DNA of 64,000 nt from Pseudomonas nitroreducens. Its GTDB lineage: Bacteria; Pseudomonadota; Gammaproteobacteria; Pseudomonadales; Pseudomonadaceae. The stretch lies in assembly GCF_024170165.1 (NCBI RefSeq), contig NZ_JALJXP010000013.1:62001-126000 (forward strand), in the 5' to 3' direction. The position numbers and the translations under genes were made by a program. This document shows, one piece after another, positions 51,625-60,583 of this stretch. Position 1 is the stretch's first letter. Every line of letters starts with the position of its first letter. The notes beneath the pieces were generated by a model. That model searched no databases and was not told the DNA's origin. It saw nothing but the letters and a program-made list of their open reading frames with translations.

Positions 51625-53598
51625 ATGGAGACTTCGTCCCGCCCCCGCAGCACCCTCAATCCACCGGTTTTCTACACCAGCGCCGCGCTGATCTTCCTGC
51701 TCGTGCTGTACGCCGTGGTGTTCCAGGCCCAGGCCCAGGCGCAGTTCGACAGCGTGCAGCGCTGGATCTTCGGCAATGCCAGCTGGTTCTACATCCTCGC
51801 CGTGGCGCTGATCCTGATCAGCGTGGTGTTCCTCGCGGTCAGCCGCTACGGTGACATCAAGCTTGGCCCCGATCACAGCGAGCCGGAGTACCGCAGCAGC
51901 AGCTGGTTCGCCATGCTGTTTTCCGCCGGCATGGGCATCGGCCTGATGTTCTTCGGCGTCGCCGAGCCGATCATGCACTTCACCAGCCCGCCGGTGGGAG
52001 AGGCGGGCACCGTCACCGCCGCCCGTGAGGCGATGAAGATCACCTTCTTCCACTGGGGGCTGCACGCCTGGGCGATCTACGCCATCGTCGGCCTGATCCT
52101 GGCGTACTTCAGCTTTCGCAAGGGCCTGCCGCTGACCCTGCGTTCGGCGCTCTACCCGCTGATCGGCGAGCGCATCTACGGGCCCATCGGCCATGCAGTG
52201 GACGTCTTCGCCATCATCGGCACGGTGTTCGGCGTCGCCACCTCGCTGGGCTACGGCGTGCTGCAGATCAACAGTGGCTTCCACCATCTGTTCGGCCTGC
52301 CGGTCAATCCCACGGTGCAGATCATCCTCATCACGGTGACCTGCGGCCTGGCCACGCTCTCGGTCGCCAGCGGCCTGGACCGGGGCATCCGCATCCTGTC
52401 CGAGCTGAACCTGGCGCTGGCCGTGATCCTCATGCTCTTCGTGCTGCTGCTCGGCCCCACCGTCTTCCTGCTGCAGACCTACGTGCAGAATACCGGCGCC
52501 TACCTGTCGGACATCGTCAACAAGACCTTCAACCTCTACGCCTATCAGCCCACCGACTGGATCGGCGGCTGGACGCTGCTCTACTGGGGCTGGTGGCTGT
52601 CCTGGTCGCCCTTCGTGGGGCTGTTCATCGCGCGCATCTCGCGTGGCAGGACGATCCGCGAGTTCGTCTGTGGCGTGCTCTTCGTGCCGGCCGGCTTCAC
52701 CCTGCTGTGGATGACGGTGTTCGGCGATTCGGCCATCCACATGATCCTCAACGACGGGGTGCGCGACCTGGCGAGCGTGGTCGACCAGGACAGCTCGCTG
52801 GCGCTGTTCGCCTTCCTCGAACACTTCCCGCTGTCAGGCGTGGTGTCCATGGTGGCAGTGCTGATGGTGGTGGTGTTCTTCGTGACCTCGGCCGATTCCG
52901 GCGCCCTGGTGGTGGACATGCTGGCCTCTTCGGGGCATGCGCATTCGCCGTTGTGGCAGCGCATCTTCTGGTCGGTGAGCATCGGCGTGGTCGCCGTGGC
53001 GCTGCTGCTGGCGAATGGGCTCAAGGCGCTGCAGACGGCGACCATTGCCAGCGCACTGCCGTTCTCGGTGATCCTGCTGGCGTCGATCTGGGGGCTGTTC
53101 CGCGCGCTGAACCTGGACGCCACCCGGCGCGGCTTGCGCAACCAGGCGCTGCCCGCCCCGCGCCATGCGCCCCACCACGAGGGCGGCTGGCAGCGTCGCC
53201 TGCGCAACATTGCCATGAAGCCCCGCCGCGCCCACGTCACCCGCTTCATCAGCGAGGTAGTCCGCCCGGCCTGCGACGAAGTGGCGGCAGAATTGCGCAA
53301 GCAGGGGCAGGAGGTCACGGTGGTGGAGCTGGATGATGGCCGTGTCAGCCTCGACCTCTCGCCTTCGGGTGAAGCGCACTTCCGCTATGAGGTTCGTCCG
53401 CGAGCCTTCACCAGCCCGAGCTTCGTGGTGCTCGACGACAGCGATGGTGGCGAGGCCCGCAAGTACTTCCGCGCCGAGGTGCATCTGCGCGAGGGTGGCC
53501 AGGATTACGACATCATGGGCTGGAGCCGCGACGACGTGATTGCCGACATCCTGGATCAGTACGAGCGCCATCTGCACTACCTGCATGTGGTGCGCTGA
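51625..53598 (+). CDS. betT: BCCT-family choline/betaine transporter
   Basis: This 657-residue protein has about 12 TM helices and the BCCT core motif GWWLSWSPFVGLFIARISRGR. The N-terminal FSAGMGIGLMFFGVAEPI is also typical. A long hydrophilic C terminus of roughly 150 residues (from KPRRAHVTRFISEVV) is characteristic of BetT-type choline carriers and senses osmotic strength. AGGAG lies 11 bases before the ATG at 51625. A betaine or carnitine carrier is the main alternative. Confidence 0.88.
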   Translation: METSSRPRSTLNPPVFYTSAALIFLLVLYAVVFQAQAQAQFDSVQRWIFGNASWFYILAVALILISVVFLAVSRYGDIKLGPDHSEPEYRSSSWFAMLFSAGMGIGLMFFGVAEPIMHFTSPPVGEAGTVTAAREAMKITFFHWGLHAWAIYAIVGLILAYFSFRKGLPLTLRSALYPLIGERIYGPIGHAVDVFAIIGTVFGVATSLGYGVLQINSGFHHLFGLPVNPTVQIILITVTCGLATLSVASGLDRGIRILSELNLALAVILMLFVLLLGPTVFLLQTYVQNTGAYLSDIVNKTFNLYAYQPTDWIGGWTLLYWGWWLSWSPFVGLFIARISRGRTIREFVCGVLFVPAGFTLLWMTVFGDSAIHMILNDGVRDLASVVDQDSSLALFAFLEHFPLSGVVSMVAVLMVVVFFVTSADSGALVVDMLASSGHAHSPLWQRIFWSVSIGVVAVALLLANGLKALQTATIASALPFSVILLASIWGLFRALNLDATRRGLRNQALPAPRHAPHHEGGWQRRLRNIAMKPRRAHVTRFISEVVRPACDEVAAELRKQGQEVTVVELDDGRVSLDLSPSGEAHFRYEVRPRAFTSPSFVVLDDSDGGEARKYFRAEVHLREGGQDYDIMGWSRDDVIADILDQYERHLHYLHVVR

Positions 53599-53658
53599 GG
53601 GCACTCATGGGTTCCGCCGCCGCTGGCGGGGCCCGTCGAGAGGCGCTGCGGGAAGGGC

Positions 53659-54270
53659 TTATGCAGCGCCGGCCGGGGCCTTTGCGTCCAGGTAGGGGGC
53701 GGCCAGCTCCAGCGCTCCCCGGCCGCCCCGGCGAAGGCAGGCCAGAAGCGACAGCCAGGGAATGTCGGTCATCACCACGGCATCGCTGGAAAGCGTCTGT
53801 ATCTCTCCCGCGGTGCCGCCGGCCGGACCGCCGTCGGGCATGTAGACCAGCAGCCAGTCACCGCGGCTTTCCAGCGACAGGCCAAACCGGTAGCCGGCGT
53901 CCTGGATGACCATCACGACCCGGGCTCCCTCGATGTTCTCCATGCCAGTGAAGCGGGCCGTTGCGTCCTTGAGCAGCTGATAGCCCGGCAGGTTGCCAAG
54001 CAGCTTGTCCTCCAGCGCCTGCAAGGCATTTGCTGCCACGGCGGTCCTGGCCAGCAGGCCGGCGAGGAAGCAGAAGATCAGCAGCAGGACGATGGCCGCC
54101 AGGGTGACGGAGGTGGCTCCCGCGACCGAGAAACCCTCGAAGATCGGCAGCACCTTCTGCAGGGGGCCGCTGAGCAGATGGATGGCCTTCTCGATGAGGA
54201 TGAACAGCAGTACCAGCGGAAGTATGAAGAGCAGCCCACCGGCAATGGTGGTCTTGATGAATCTGAACAT
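53659..54270 (-). CDS. DUF502 membrane protein
   Basis: The protein has 203 residues with two N-terminal TM helices (TTIAGGLLFILPLVLLFILI and VTLAAIVLLLIFCFLAGLLA) and a DUF502 soluble domain (GARVVMVIQDAGYRFGLSL, VYMPDGGPAGGTAGEI). The family is widespread and uncharacterised. It converges with the BetT gene and is divergent from the second DUF1302 gene. Confidence 0.85.
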   Translation of the reverse strand: MFRFIKTTIAGGLLFILPLVLLFILIEKAIHLLSGPLQKVLPIFEGFSVAGATSVTLAAIVLLLIFCFLAGLLARTAVAANALQALEDKLLGNLPGYQLLKDATARFTGMENIEGARVVMVIQDAGYRFGLSLESRGDWLLVYMPDGGPAGGTAGEIQTLSSDAVVMTDIPWLSLLACLRRGGRGALELAAPYLDAKAPAGAA

Positions 54271-54613
54271 GCGCAGTCTCCTTGGCTTTGCGGCCCGACT
54301 CCATGGAATCGCTCCAGGCCCCTGTGTCGCAAGAGCTTAGACGCACGGTCGGCAAGTACCCGGCGGATCTGCCTGCCAGTCGATCGGTGCAGTGAGCATT
54401 TCACGACAGGGCACGCGCCAGGCGAGAGCCTGGGGAAGGGGCTCCGCCGCTCTTTTCCTCGCAGACAGACCCGGCAATTGCTGTCGCGTGCGGGCAGTGC
54501 AATCCACTGCACTCATACCTAAGTATGAGTTTCTGAATCCCTACTTCGTCGCTTACGTCGTGCTCTCGTACTGATTAGTTTTCCCGGGCCAACACCAACC
54601 ACGGGAAAGCCGC
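54271..54613. other. Intergenic region with twin palindromes
   Basis: These 343 bases separate the divergent DUF502 and DUF1302 genes. The notable content is the pair of dyads at 54494-54530. Downstream of them about 80 bases of lower-GC sequence lead to the DUF1302 RBS. No ORF with family features lies here. Confidence 0.55.
54494..54530 (+). promoter_or_regulatory. Tandem operator-like palindromes before DUF1302 copy 2
   Basis: GCAGTG-caatc-CACTGC (54494-54510) is followed without gap by ACTCATAC-ctaa-GTATGAGT (54511-54530). Both are perfect inverted repeats. The second, with 8-base arms, looks like a dimeric activator or repressor site, about 84 bases before the ATG. The LuxR-type regulator encoded at 58004 is the obvious candidate protein, but this is inference. 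Confidence 0.6.
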
Positions 54614-56509
54614 ATGACAACAACAAAAGCGCGCGCCGGATTCGCCCCCAACGCCCTGGCGCTTGCCGTTGCACTGGGCTGTGCCGCACAGGCCCAGGCC
54701 GTCACGTTCAATATCGGCGAGGTCGAAGGAACCTTCGACTCGTCCCTGTCCGTGGGGGCCAGCTGGGCGCTACGCGGTGGCGATCCGGACCTCATCGGCG
54801 TCAACAACGGCGGCAAGGGCCTGTCGCAGACCACCGATGACGGGCACCTGAACTTCAAGAAGGGCGAGACCTTCTCGAAGATCTTCAAGGGCATCCACGA
54901 CCTCGAGCTGAAGTACGAAGACACCGGCGTGTTCCTGCGTGGCAAGTACTGGTACGACTTCGAACTCAAGGACGAAAGCCGGCCGTTCAAGGACATCGAC
55001 GACAGCGGTCGCAAGGAGGGCGCGAAATCCTCCGGCGCGCAGATGCTCGATGCCTTCGTCTACCACAACTACACCATTGCCGATCAGCCGGGCTCGGTCC
55101 GCCTGGGCAAGCAGGTGGTGAGCTGGGGGGAGAGCACCTTCATCCTCAACAGCATCAACTCGATCAACCCGATCGACGTTGCCGCCTTCCGCCGCCCCGG
55201 TGCCGAGATCAAGGAAGGCCTGATCCCGGTAAACATGTTCTACGTCTCGCAGAGCCTGACCGACAGTCTCTCGGCCGAAGCCTTCTACCAGCTGGAGTGG
55301 GACCAAACGGTGGTCGACAACTGCGGCACCTTCTTCTCCCAGGCCGACGTGGTGGCCGACGGCTGCAGCAACAACCTGCGTCTGCTCACCAACAACCTGG
55401 CCGCCGGCAATGCCATCAACGCCGCGCTGCCCGGCACCACCATGGACATCGACCAGAACGGCGAAGGCACCCTGGTGCACCGCAGTGCGGACCGCGATGC
55501 CCGCGATGGCGGCCAGTGGGGCCTGGCGCTGCGCTACATGTTCGACCCGCTGAACACCGAGTTCGGCGCGTACTTCATGAACTACCACAGCCGCGCGCCG
55601 TTCCTCAGCGTGACTGCACCTTCGCAGGGGCTGTACAACGTGGCGGGACGCACTGGCGCGGCCGCGCCCCTGGTGGTGGCGGGGAACTCCAGCTACTTCA
55701 TGGAGTACCCGGAAGACATCCACCTGTACGGCCTGAGCTTCTCCACCACGCTGCCCACCGGTACCGCCTGGAGCGGCGAGATCAGCTACCGCCCCAACGC
55801 CCCGGTGCAGCTCAACACCACCGACCTGCTGTTCTCCGGCGTCGGCCCGCTCGCGGCGATCAACCCGGTGGCCTATGCGGCCTACGGTAACGCCTCGGTG
55901 CTCCAGGCCACTCCGGGCGGCGACCTGCACGGCTACCGTCGCAAGGAAATCACCCAGTTCCAGACCACCCTGACGCACTTCTTCGATCAGGTCATGGGCG
56001 CCGAGCGCCTGACCCTGGTGGGGGAGGTGGGCGTAGTGCATGTCGGCGGGCTCGAATCGACCCGCGAGGCGCGTTACGGCCGCGATCCGGTCTACGGTCC
56101 GGGGCCGCTGCCGGCCACCGGCTCGGTCGACACCTGCCGCGCGCTCAATCAGACCACCATCGCCGGCGCGGTCGGCAACAACGACTACACCAACCTGACC
56201 AGCAACTGCACGGATGACGGCTACGTCACCGCCACCTCCTGGGGATACCGCGCCCGCGCGATCTGGGACTACAACAGCGTCTTCGCCGGGGTGAACCTGC
56301 GGCCGAACATCAGCTGGTCGCACGACGTCCACGGCTACGGTCCCAACGGCCTGTTCAACGAAGGCAGCAAGGCGGTCAGCTTCGGCATCGATGCGGACTA
56401 CGCCAACACCTACACCACCAGCCTTTCCTACACCGACTTCTTTGGCGGCGACTACAACACGTCGGTCGACAGGGACTTCGTCGCCCTCAGTTTCGGCGTG
56501 AACTTCTAA
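54614..56509 (+). CDS. DUF1302 outer-membrane beta-barrel protein (copy 2)
   Basis: This 631-residue exported protein has a signal peptide (LALAVALGCAAQAQA, cut near residue 29). The mature part keeps the family pattern LGKQVVSWGEST and SAEAFYQLEWDQT, and ends with SFGVNF, a terminal Phe as in outer-membrane barrels. It is about 75 residues longer than copy 1, through extracellular-loop-like insertions including Cys-containing segments. Codons 2-5 contain AACAACAA, an Hfq/Crc motif. It heads a two-gene operon with DUF1329. Confidence 0.88.
   Translation: MTTTKARAGFAPNALALAVALGCAAQAQAVTFNIGEVEGTFDSSLSVGASWALRGGDPDLIGVNNGGKGLSQTTDDGHLNFKKGETFSKIFKGIHDLELKYEDTGVFLRGKYWYDFELKDESRPFKDIDDSGRKEGAKSSGAQMLDAFVYHNYTIADQPGSVRLGKQVVSWGESTFILNSINSINPIDVAAFRRPGAEIKEGLIPVNMFYVSQSLTDSLSAEAFYQLEWDQTVVDNCGTFFSQADVVADGCSNNLRLLTNNLAAGNAINAALPGTTMDIDQNGEGTLVHRSADRDARDGGQWGLALRYMFDPLNTEFGAYFMNYHSRAPFLSVTAPSQGLYNVAGRTGAAAPLVVAGNSSYFMEYPEDIHLYGLSFSTTLPTGTAWSGEISYRPNAPVQLNTTDLLFSGVGPLAAINPVAYAAYGNASVLQATPGGDLHGYRRKEITQFQTTLTHFFDQVMGAERLTLVGEVGVVHVGGLESTREARYGRDPVYGPGPLPATGSVDTCRALNQTTIAGAVGNNDYTNLTSNCTDDGYVTATSWGYRARAIWDYNSVFAGVNLRPNISWSHDVHGYGPNGLFNEGSKAVSFGIDADYANTYTTSLSYTDFFGGDYNTSVDRDFVALSFGVNF
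54619..54626 (+). promoter_or_regulatory. CA motif at the start of DUF1302 copy 2
   Basis: AACAACAA, an exact AANAANAA match, covers codons 2-5, inside the initiation footprint, as in the DUF1329 gene of the first module. Confidence 0.5.
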
Positions 56510-56525
56510 CCCGGAGGACCCTGCC

Positions 56526-57896
56526 ATGCAGACTCAGAAAACCTTGTTGAAATCCGGCGTACTGGCCCTCTCGCTGCTGGCCAGCAGCGTCATGGCGGCC
56601 GCCCCGGCCGCCGAAGTGGCGCAGCTGGGCGGCACCCTCACGCCCATGGGCGCCGAGAAGGCCGGCAACGCCGACGGCAGCATCCCGGCCTGGGCCGGCG
56701 GCCTGCCGACGAATGCCGGTGCGGTGGACGGCAAGGGCTTCCTGGCCGATCCGTTCGCCAGCGAAAAGCCGCTGTTCGTCATCACCGCGGCCAACGCGGC
56801 GCAGTACAAGGACAAGCTCACCGAAGGCCAGATGGCGATGTTCAAGCGCTATCCGGACAGCTACAAGATCCCGGTGTACCCGACGCACCGTACCGCGGCG
56901 CTGCCGGACGACATCTACGCCGCGATCAAGACCAGCGCCCAGCACACCGAGCTGGTCGGCGGCGGTAACGGCCTGCAGAACTTCGACAGCCACTACTACG
57001 CCTTCCCGATTCCGAAGACCGGCGTGGAGCTGGTGTGGAACCACGAAACCCGTTACCGCGGCGGTAACATCCATCGCTACATCACCCGGGTACAGCCGCA
57101 GGTGGATGGCTCGTTCTCGATGGTGCACTTCGAGGACGAAGTGTCCTATCCCGCCAACCTGCCGGATTTCGACAAGGCCAAGGGCGACAACATCCTCTTC
57201 TACTTCATCCAGCGGGTAACCGCGCCGGCGCGTCTGGCGGGCAACGTGCTGCTGGTCCACGAGACCATCGACCAGGTCAAGGAACCGCGCCAGGCGTGGC
57301 TCTACAACGCCGGTCAGCGCCGCGTCCGCCGTGCGCCGCAGGTTGCCTACGACGGCCCGGCAACCGCCGCCGACGGCCTGGCCACCTCCGACAACTACGA
57401 CATGTACAACGGCTCGCCGGATCGCTACGACTGGAAGCTGGTCGGCAAGAAGGAGCTGTACATCCCCTACAACAGCTACAAGCTCGATTCGCCGTCGCTC
57501 AAGTACGACGACATCATCAAGCCGGGGCACATCAACCAGGACCTGACCCGCTACGAGCTGCACCGGGTGTGGGAAGTGGTGGGTACGCTGAAGGACGGTG
57601 AGCGGCACATCTACGCCAAGCGCCACATGTTCTTCGACGAGGACACCTGGCAACTGGCCGAGGTCGACCACTACGACGGCCGTGGCCAGCTGTGGCGTGT
57701 CGGCGAGGGCCACGCGCAGCAGTATTACAACCAGAAGGTGCCTGGTTACACCGCCGAGACTCTCTACGATGTCATCTCCGGCCGCTACTCGGTCATGGGC
57801 CTGAAGAACGAAGAGAAGCAGAGCATCGTGTTCGGCGCCAAGGCGCTTGCCGCGGACTACACCCCGGCAGCATTGCGCCAGACGGGTGTTCGCTGA
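56526..57896 (+). CDS. DUF1329 periplasmic protein (copy 2)
   Basis: This 456-residue protein has a signal peptide (GVLALSLLASSVMAAAP). It shares family blocks with copy 1: LTPMGAEKAGNADGSIPAW, DPFASEKP, YPDSYKIPVYPTHRTAA and RYDWKLVGKKELYIPYN. CCGGAGG lies 9 bases before the ATG, and the gene starts 16 bases after DUF1302. No YCF48 or MMPL gene follows; the operon ends at a strong terminator. Confidence 0.9.
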   Translation: MQTQKTLLKSGVLALSLLASSVMAAAPAAEVAQLGGTLTPMGAEKAGNADGSIPAWAGGLPTNAGAVDGKGFLADPFASEKPLFVITAANAAQYKDKLTEGQMAMFKRYPDSYKIPVYPTHRTAALPDDIYAAIKTSAQHTELVGGGNGLQNFDSHYYAFPIPKTGVELVWNHETRYRGGNIHRYITRVQPQVDGSFSMVHFEDEVSYPANLPDFDKAKGDNILFYFIQRVTAPARLAGNVLLVHETIDQVKEPRQAWLYNAGQRRVRRAPQVAYDGPATAADGLATSDNYDMYNGSPDRYDWKLVGKKELYIPYNSYKLDSPSLKYDDIIKPGHINQDLTRYELHRVWEVVGTLKDGERHIYAKRHMFFDEDTWQLAEVDHYDGRGQLWRVGEGHAQQYYNQKVPGYTAETLYDVISGRYSVMGLKNEEKQSIVFGAKALAADYTPAALRQTGVR

Positions 57897-57927
57897 CGTC
57901 AGCAGTTTCACCGAGCAACTCCGTGTT

Positions 57928-57953
57928 GGGCGGCCTGACGGCCGCCCTTTTTT
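57928..57953 (+). terminator. Rho-independent terminator after DUF1329 copy 2
   Basis: GGGCGGCC-tgac-GGCCGCCC followed by TTTTTT, 31 bases after the stop. It is a textbook stem and T-run that closes the DUF1302-DUF1329 operon. Confidence 0.92.
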
Positions 57954-58003
57954 ATGCCTGATCGTCGGCTAGCCCAATACAGTCACAGGGGGCAAGTCGT
58001 ACC

Positions 58004-60568
58004 ATGGCGGACTTTGTATCAGCGAGTAACGCCATGCCCACGGCGAATATCTACTCAGACCCGTGCCGCGTTCCCTCGTTGCCCACCGGTTTTCTGCCAC
58101 GCCCCCGTCTCAGCAAGACCCTCCTGGCTGCGCGCTGCCGCCTGCGGCTGATCTGCGCTCCGGCCGGCAGCGGCAAGAGCGTGCTGCTGCGCGAATGCGC
58201 ACTGGCGCGCCCCGAACAGACCCAGGTGCTGTGGCTCGACCTCAAGGGCCTGGTGCTGGATGACGCGGCCTTGCTGCGCCTGCTGGCCTCGGCGCTGGAA
58301 CTGGCCGACAGCGATCCCCTCTGCGTGCTCAACGGTCTGGCGCAACGTGAAGGCGCGCTGTGGATCATGCTCGACGACCTGCCGCGGGCGACGGACGAGC
58401 GCATCGACCGCCTCCTCGAACTGCTGCTGCGGGCGTCGGCACCGAACGTATCCTGGTGGATCGCCAGTCGCCGCCGGCCGGCGTGCAAGCTGGAGCGCCT
58501 GCTGCTCGACGGCGAGCTGCTGGAACTCGGCGCAGAAGACCTGGCCATGACTGCCGCTGAATTGAGCGAGTTGCTCGGCAGCCTGTATGGCGAGGTGCCG
58601 GTGACCAGCGTGCAGACCCTGATGCTGCAGACCGATGGCTGGTTCGCCGGCATCCGCCTGCGTCTGCATGGCCGCGATCCCGGACAGCTGCCCGAGGCGA
58701 TGCAGGGCAACGCCCTGGTGCGGCGTTATCTGGAGCAGGAGGTGCTGGCGGAGCTTCCGGGCGAGTTGCGTGATGCGCTGTGCAAGCTGTCCTGCCTGCA
58801 GGACTTCGATGACTCATTGTGCGATCACGTGCTGGGGGCCGGGGAGGGCAAGCAACTGCTGCAGCAGCTGCTCGACGCTGGCGTGTTCATCGAGACGCTC
58901 GACGCCGACCTCGGCCTGCATCGCGTTCGTCCGGCGGTGGGCAGCATTCTCGCGGCGGAAGTGGCCCAGGGCCTGAAGCGTGCCTTGTACCGCCACGCCT
59001 GCCAGTGGTCTGCCGGGCGCGAACAGGTTCGTCAGGCCATCGACTACGCGCTGCTCGCGGAACAGCCCGAGATTGCCGCCAGCCTGCTGCAGCACTTCAC
59101 CCGCGACCGCCTGCTGCACGGCAGCCAGATGGCGAGGGTGCTCAGGTGGCGCAATCTGCTGCCGGGCGAGCTGATCTCCAGCACGCCGCGCCTGCTGATC
59201 CTGAATTCCTGGGCGCTGCTCATCAGCGGACGCCTGGATGAGGCGGAAGTCTGTGCGGCACAGCTGCAACGCTTCCTGCCGCAGCCGACGGCGCAGCGCC
59301 AGCGCGAGCTGCTCGCGCAGTGCCAGGCGCTGTCCGGCAAGCTCGAATACCATCGGGGCAAGGCCGACGCACGGCACATGCGCGAGGCGCTGGATCACCT
59401 GCCGGAATCCGCCTGGGCGCAGCACGTGATCGTGCTCACTGCGCTGATCGAAGTGGAAATCGTCGACGGGCGCATGGAGACGGCCGAGCAGTTCTATCGC
59501 GATGCCATCAAGATGGCGCGCCGTCACGGCAGTCGCATGCTCGAGGCGGTGCTGCTGCTGCAGCAGGTACAGCTGCTGGAAATGCGCGGCGAACTCGGTC
59601 AGGCGCTGCATCTGACCGAGCAGTTGCACCGGGAGTTGTGCGCCGAGGGCAAGGGCGAGGCCAACCCCCTGCGCGGCCGGACGCGCCTGCGCCTGGGGGC
59701 CTTGCTGGCGCGGCGAGGAGACTACGCCATTGCCCGTGGCCACTACGAAGCCGGGTTGCAGGAGTGTCTGGACTGCGAAGACCCGGCTGCTTCCTGGGGT
59801 TACATCGGCCTGGCCGAACTCGATGCGATGCAGAAGGCGCTCGGTCAGGCTCATCAGCGTCTGGCCGATGCGGAGCGGCTGTTGCAGTTCCGCAATATCA
59901 CCGAGCCGTTGTACCAGAGCCTGCTGCTGCTGGGTTACGCCCGGCTGTGGATTCAGGAAGGCAATCCCGGCCGGGCTCGTACCGCCCTGGAGGAGGGGCT
60001 GCGGCAGTACAGCGGTGATGAACGCAACAGACCGCCGTACGGCAATCCGGAGCTGGTCCAGAACCTCCAGCTGGCGCTGCTGCACGCACGTCAGGCGATG
60101 GGCGAGGAGGTCAGCGGTGCCTTCGAGGACATGCTCAAGACGGCCCTGCGCCAGGATCGCCGCAGCCTCGCCACCGAGCTGTGGTTCGGTATGGCCGAAG
60201 CACTCTATGCCAGCGGCCAGCAGGGCGGGGCGCAGCGGGCCCTGCTCGATGCGATGGCGCTGTCCCGGCAGATCGGCATGCTCGGCGCCGAGCACAGCTG
60301 CAGCCTGCGCAATCCCGGTCTGATTCGCTGGGGCAAGGACTCGCTCAGGCCCAAGGACCAGCAGACCTCCGCCGTGTTGCTCAGTCCGCGCGAGCTGTCG
60401 GTGCTGAAGATGATTGCCCAGGGCTTGTCCAACCAGGACATCGCCGAGCAGCTGTTCATCTCCCTGCACACCGTCAAGAGCCATGCGCAGAAGATCAACG
60501 TGAAGCTGGGCGTGGCCCGGCGCACCCAGGCCATTGTCCGGGCCAAGGAACTGGGGCTGGTGCGCTAG
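58004..60568 (+). CDS. MalT-like (LAL) LuxR-family transcriptional activator
   Basis: This 854-residue ATP-dependent regulator has Walker A CAPAGSGKSVLL at residues 51-62, a Walker B-like LWIMLDDLPRA, and a long helical TPR-like middle (about 330-760). The C-terminal LuxR HTH is LSPRELSVLKMIAQGLSNQDIAEQLFISLHTVKSHAQKI in shorter family segments near 790-830. Regulators of this size often sit beside DUF1302/DUF1329 genes and activate them. It is preceded by a terminator and has its own promoter. An ATG at 58034 is a possible alternative start. Confidence 0.88.
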   Translation: MADFVSASNAMPTANIYSDPCRVPSLPTGFLPRPRLSKTLLAARCRLRLICAPAGSGKSVLLRECALARPEQTQVLWLDLKGLVLDDAALLRLLASALELADSDPLCVLNGLAQREGALWIMLDDLPRATDERIDRLLELLLRASAPNVSWWIASRRRPACKLERLLLDGELLELGAEDLAMTAAELSELLGSLYGEVPVTSVQTLMLQTDGWFAGIRLRLHGRDPGQLPEAMQGNALVRRYLEQEVLAELPGELRDALCKLSCLQDFDDSLCDHVLGAGEGKQLLQQLLDAGVFIETLDADLGLHRVRPAVGSILAAEVAQGLKRALYRHACQWSAGREQVRQAIDYALLAEQPEIAASLLQHFTRDRLLHGSQMARVLRWRNLLPGELISSTPRLLILNSWALLISGRLDEAEVCAAQLQRFLPQPTAQRQRELLAQCQALSGKLEYHRGKADARHMREALDHLPESAWAQHVIVLTALIEVEIVDGRMETAEQFYRDAIKMARRHGSRMLEAVLLLQQVQLLEMRGELGQALHLTEQLHRELCAEGKGEANPLRGRTRLRLGALLARRGDYAIARGHYEAGLQECLDCEDPAASWGYIGLAELDAMQKALGQAHQRLADAERLLQFRNITEPLYQSLLLLGYARLWIQEGNPGRARTALEEGLRQYSGDERNRPPYGNPELVQNLQLALLHARQAMGEEVSGAFEDMLKTALRQDRRSLATELWFGMAEALYASGQQGGAQRALLDAMALSRQIGMLGAEHSCSLRNPGLIRWGKDSLRPKDQQTSAVLLSPRELSVLKMIAQGLSNQDIAEQLFISLHTVKSHAQKINVKLGVARRTQAIVRAKELGLVR

Positions 60569-60583
60569 TCCCGGGCTCAGCCG

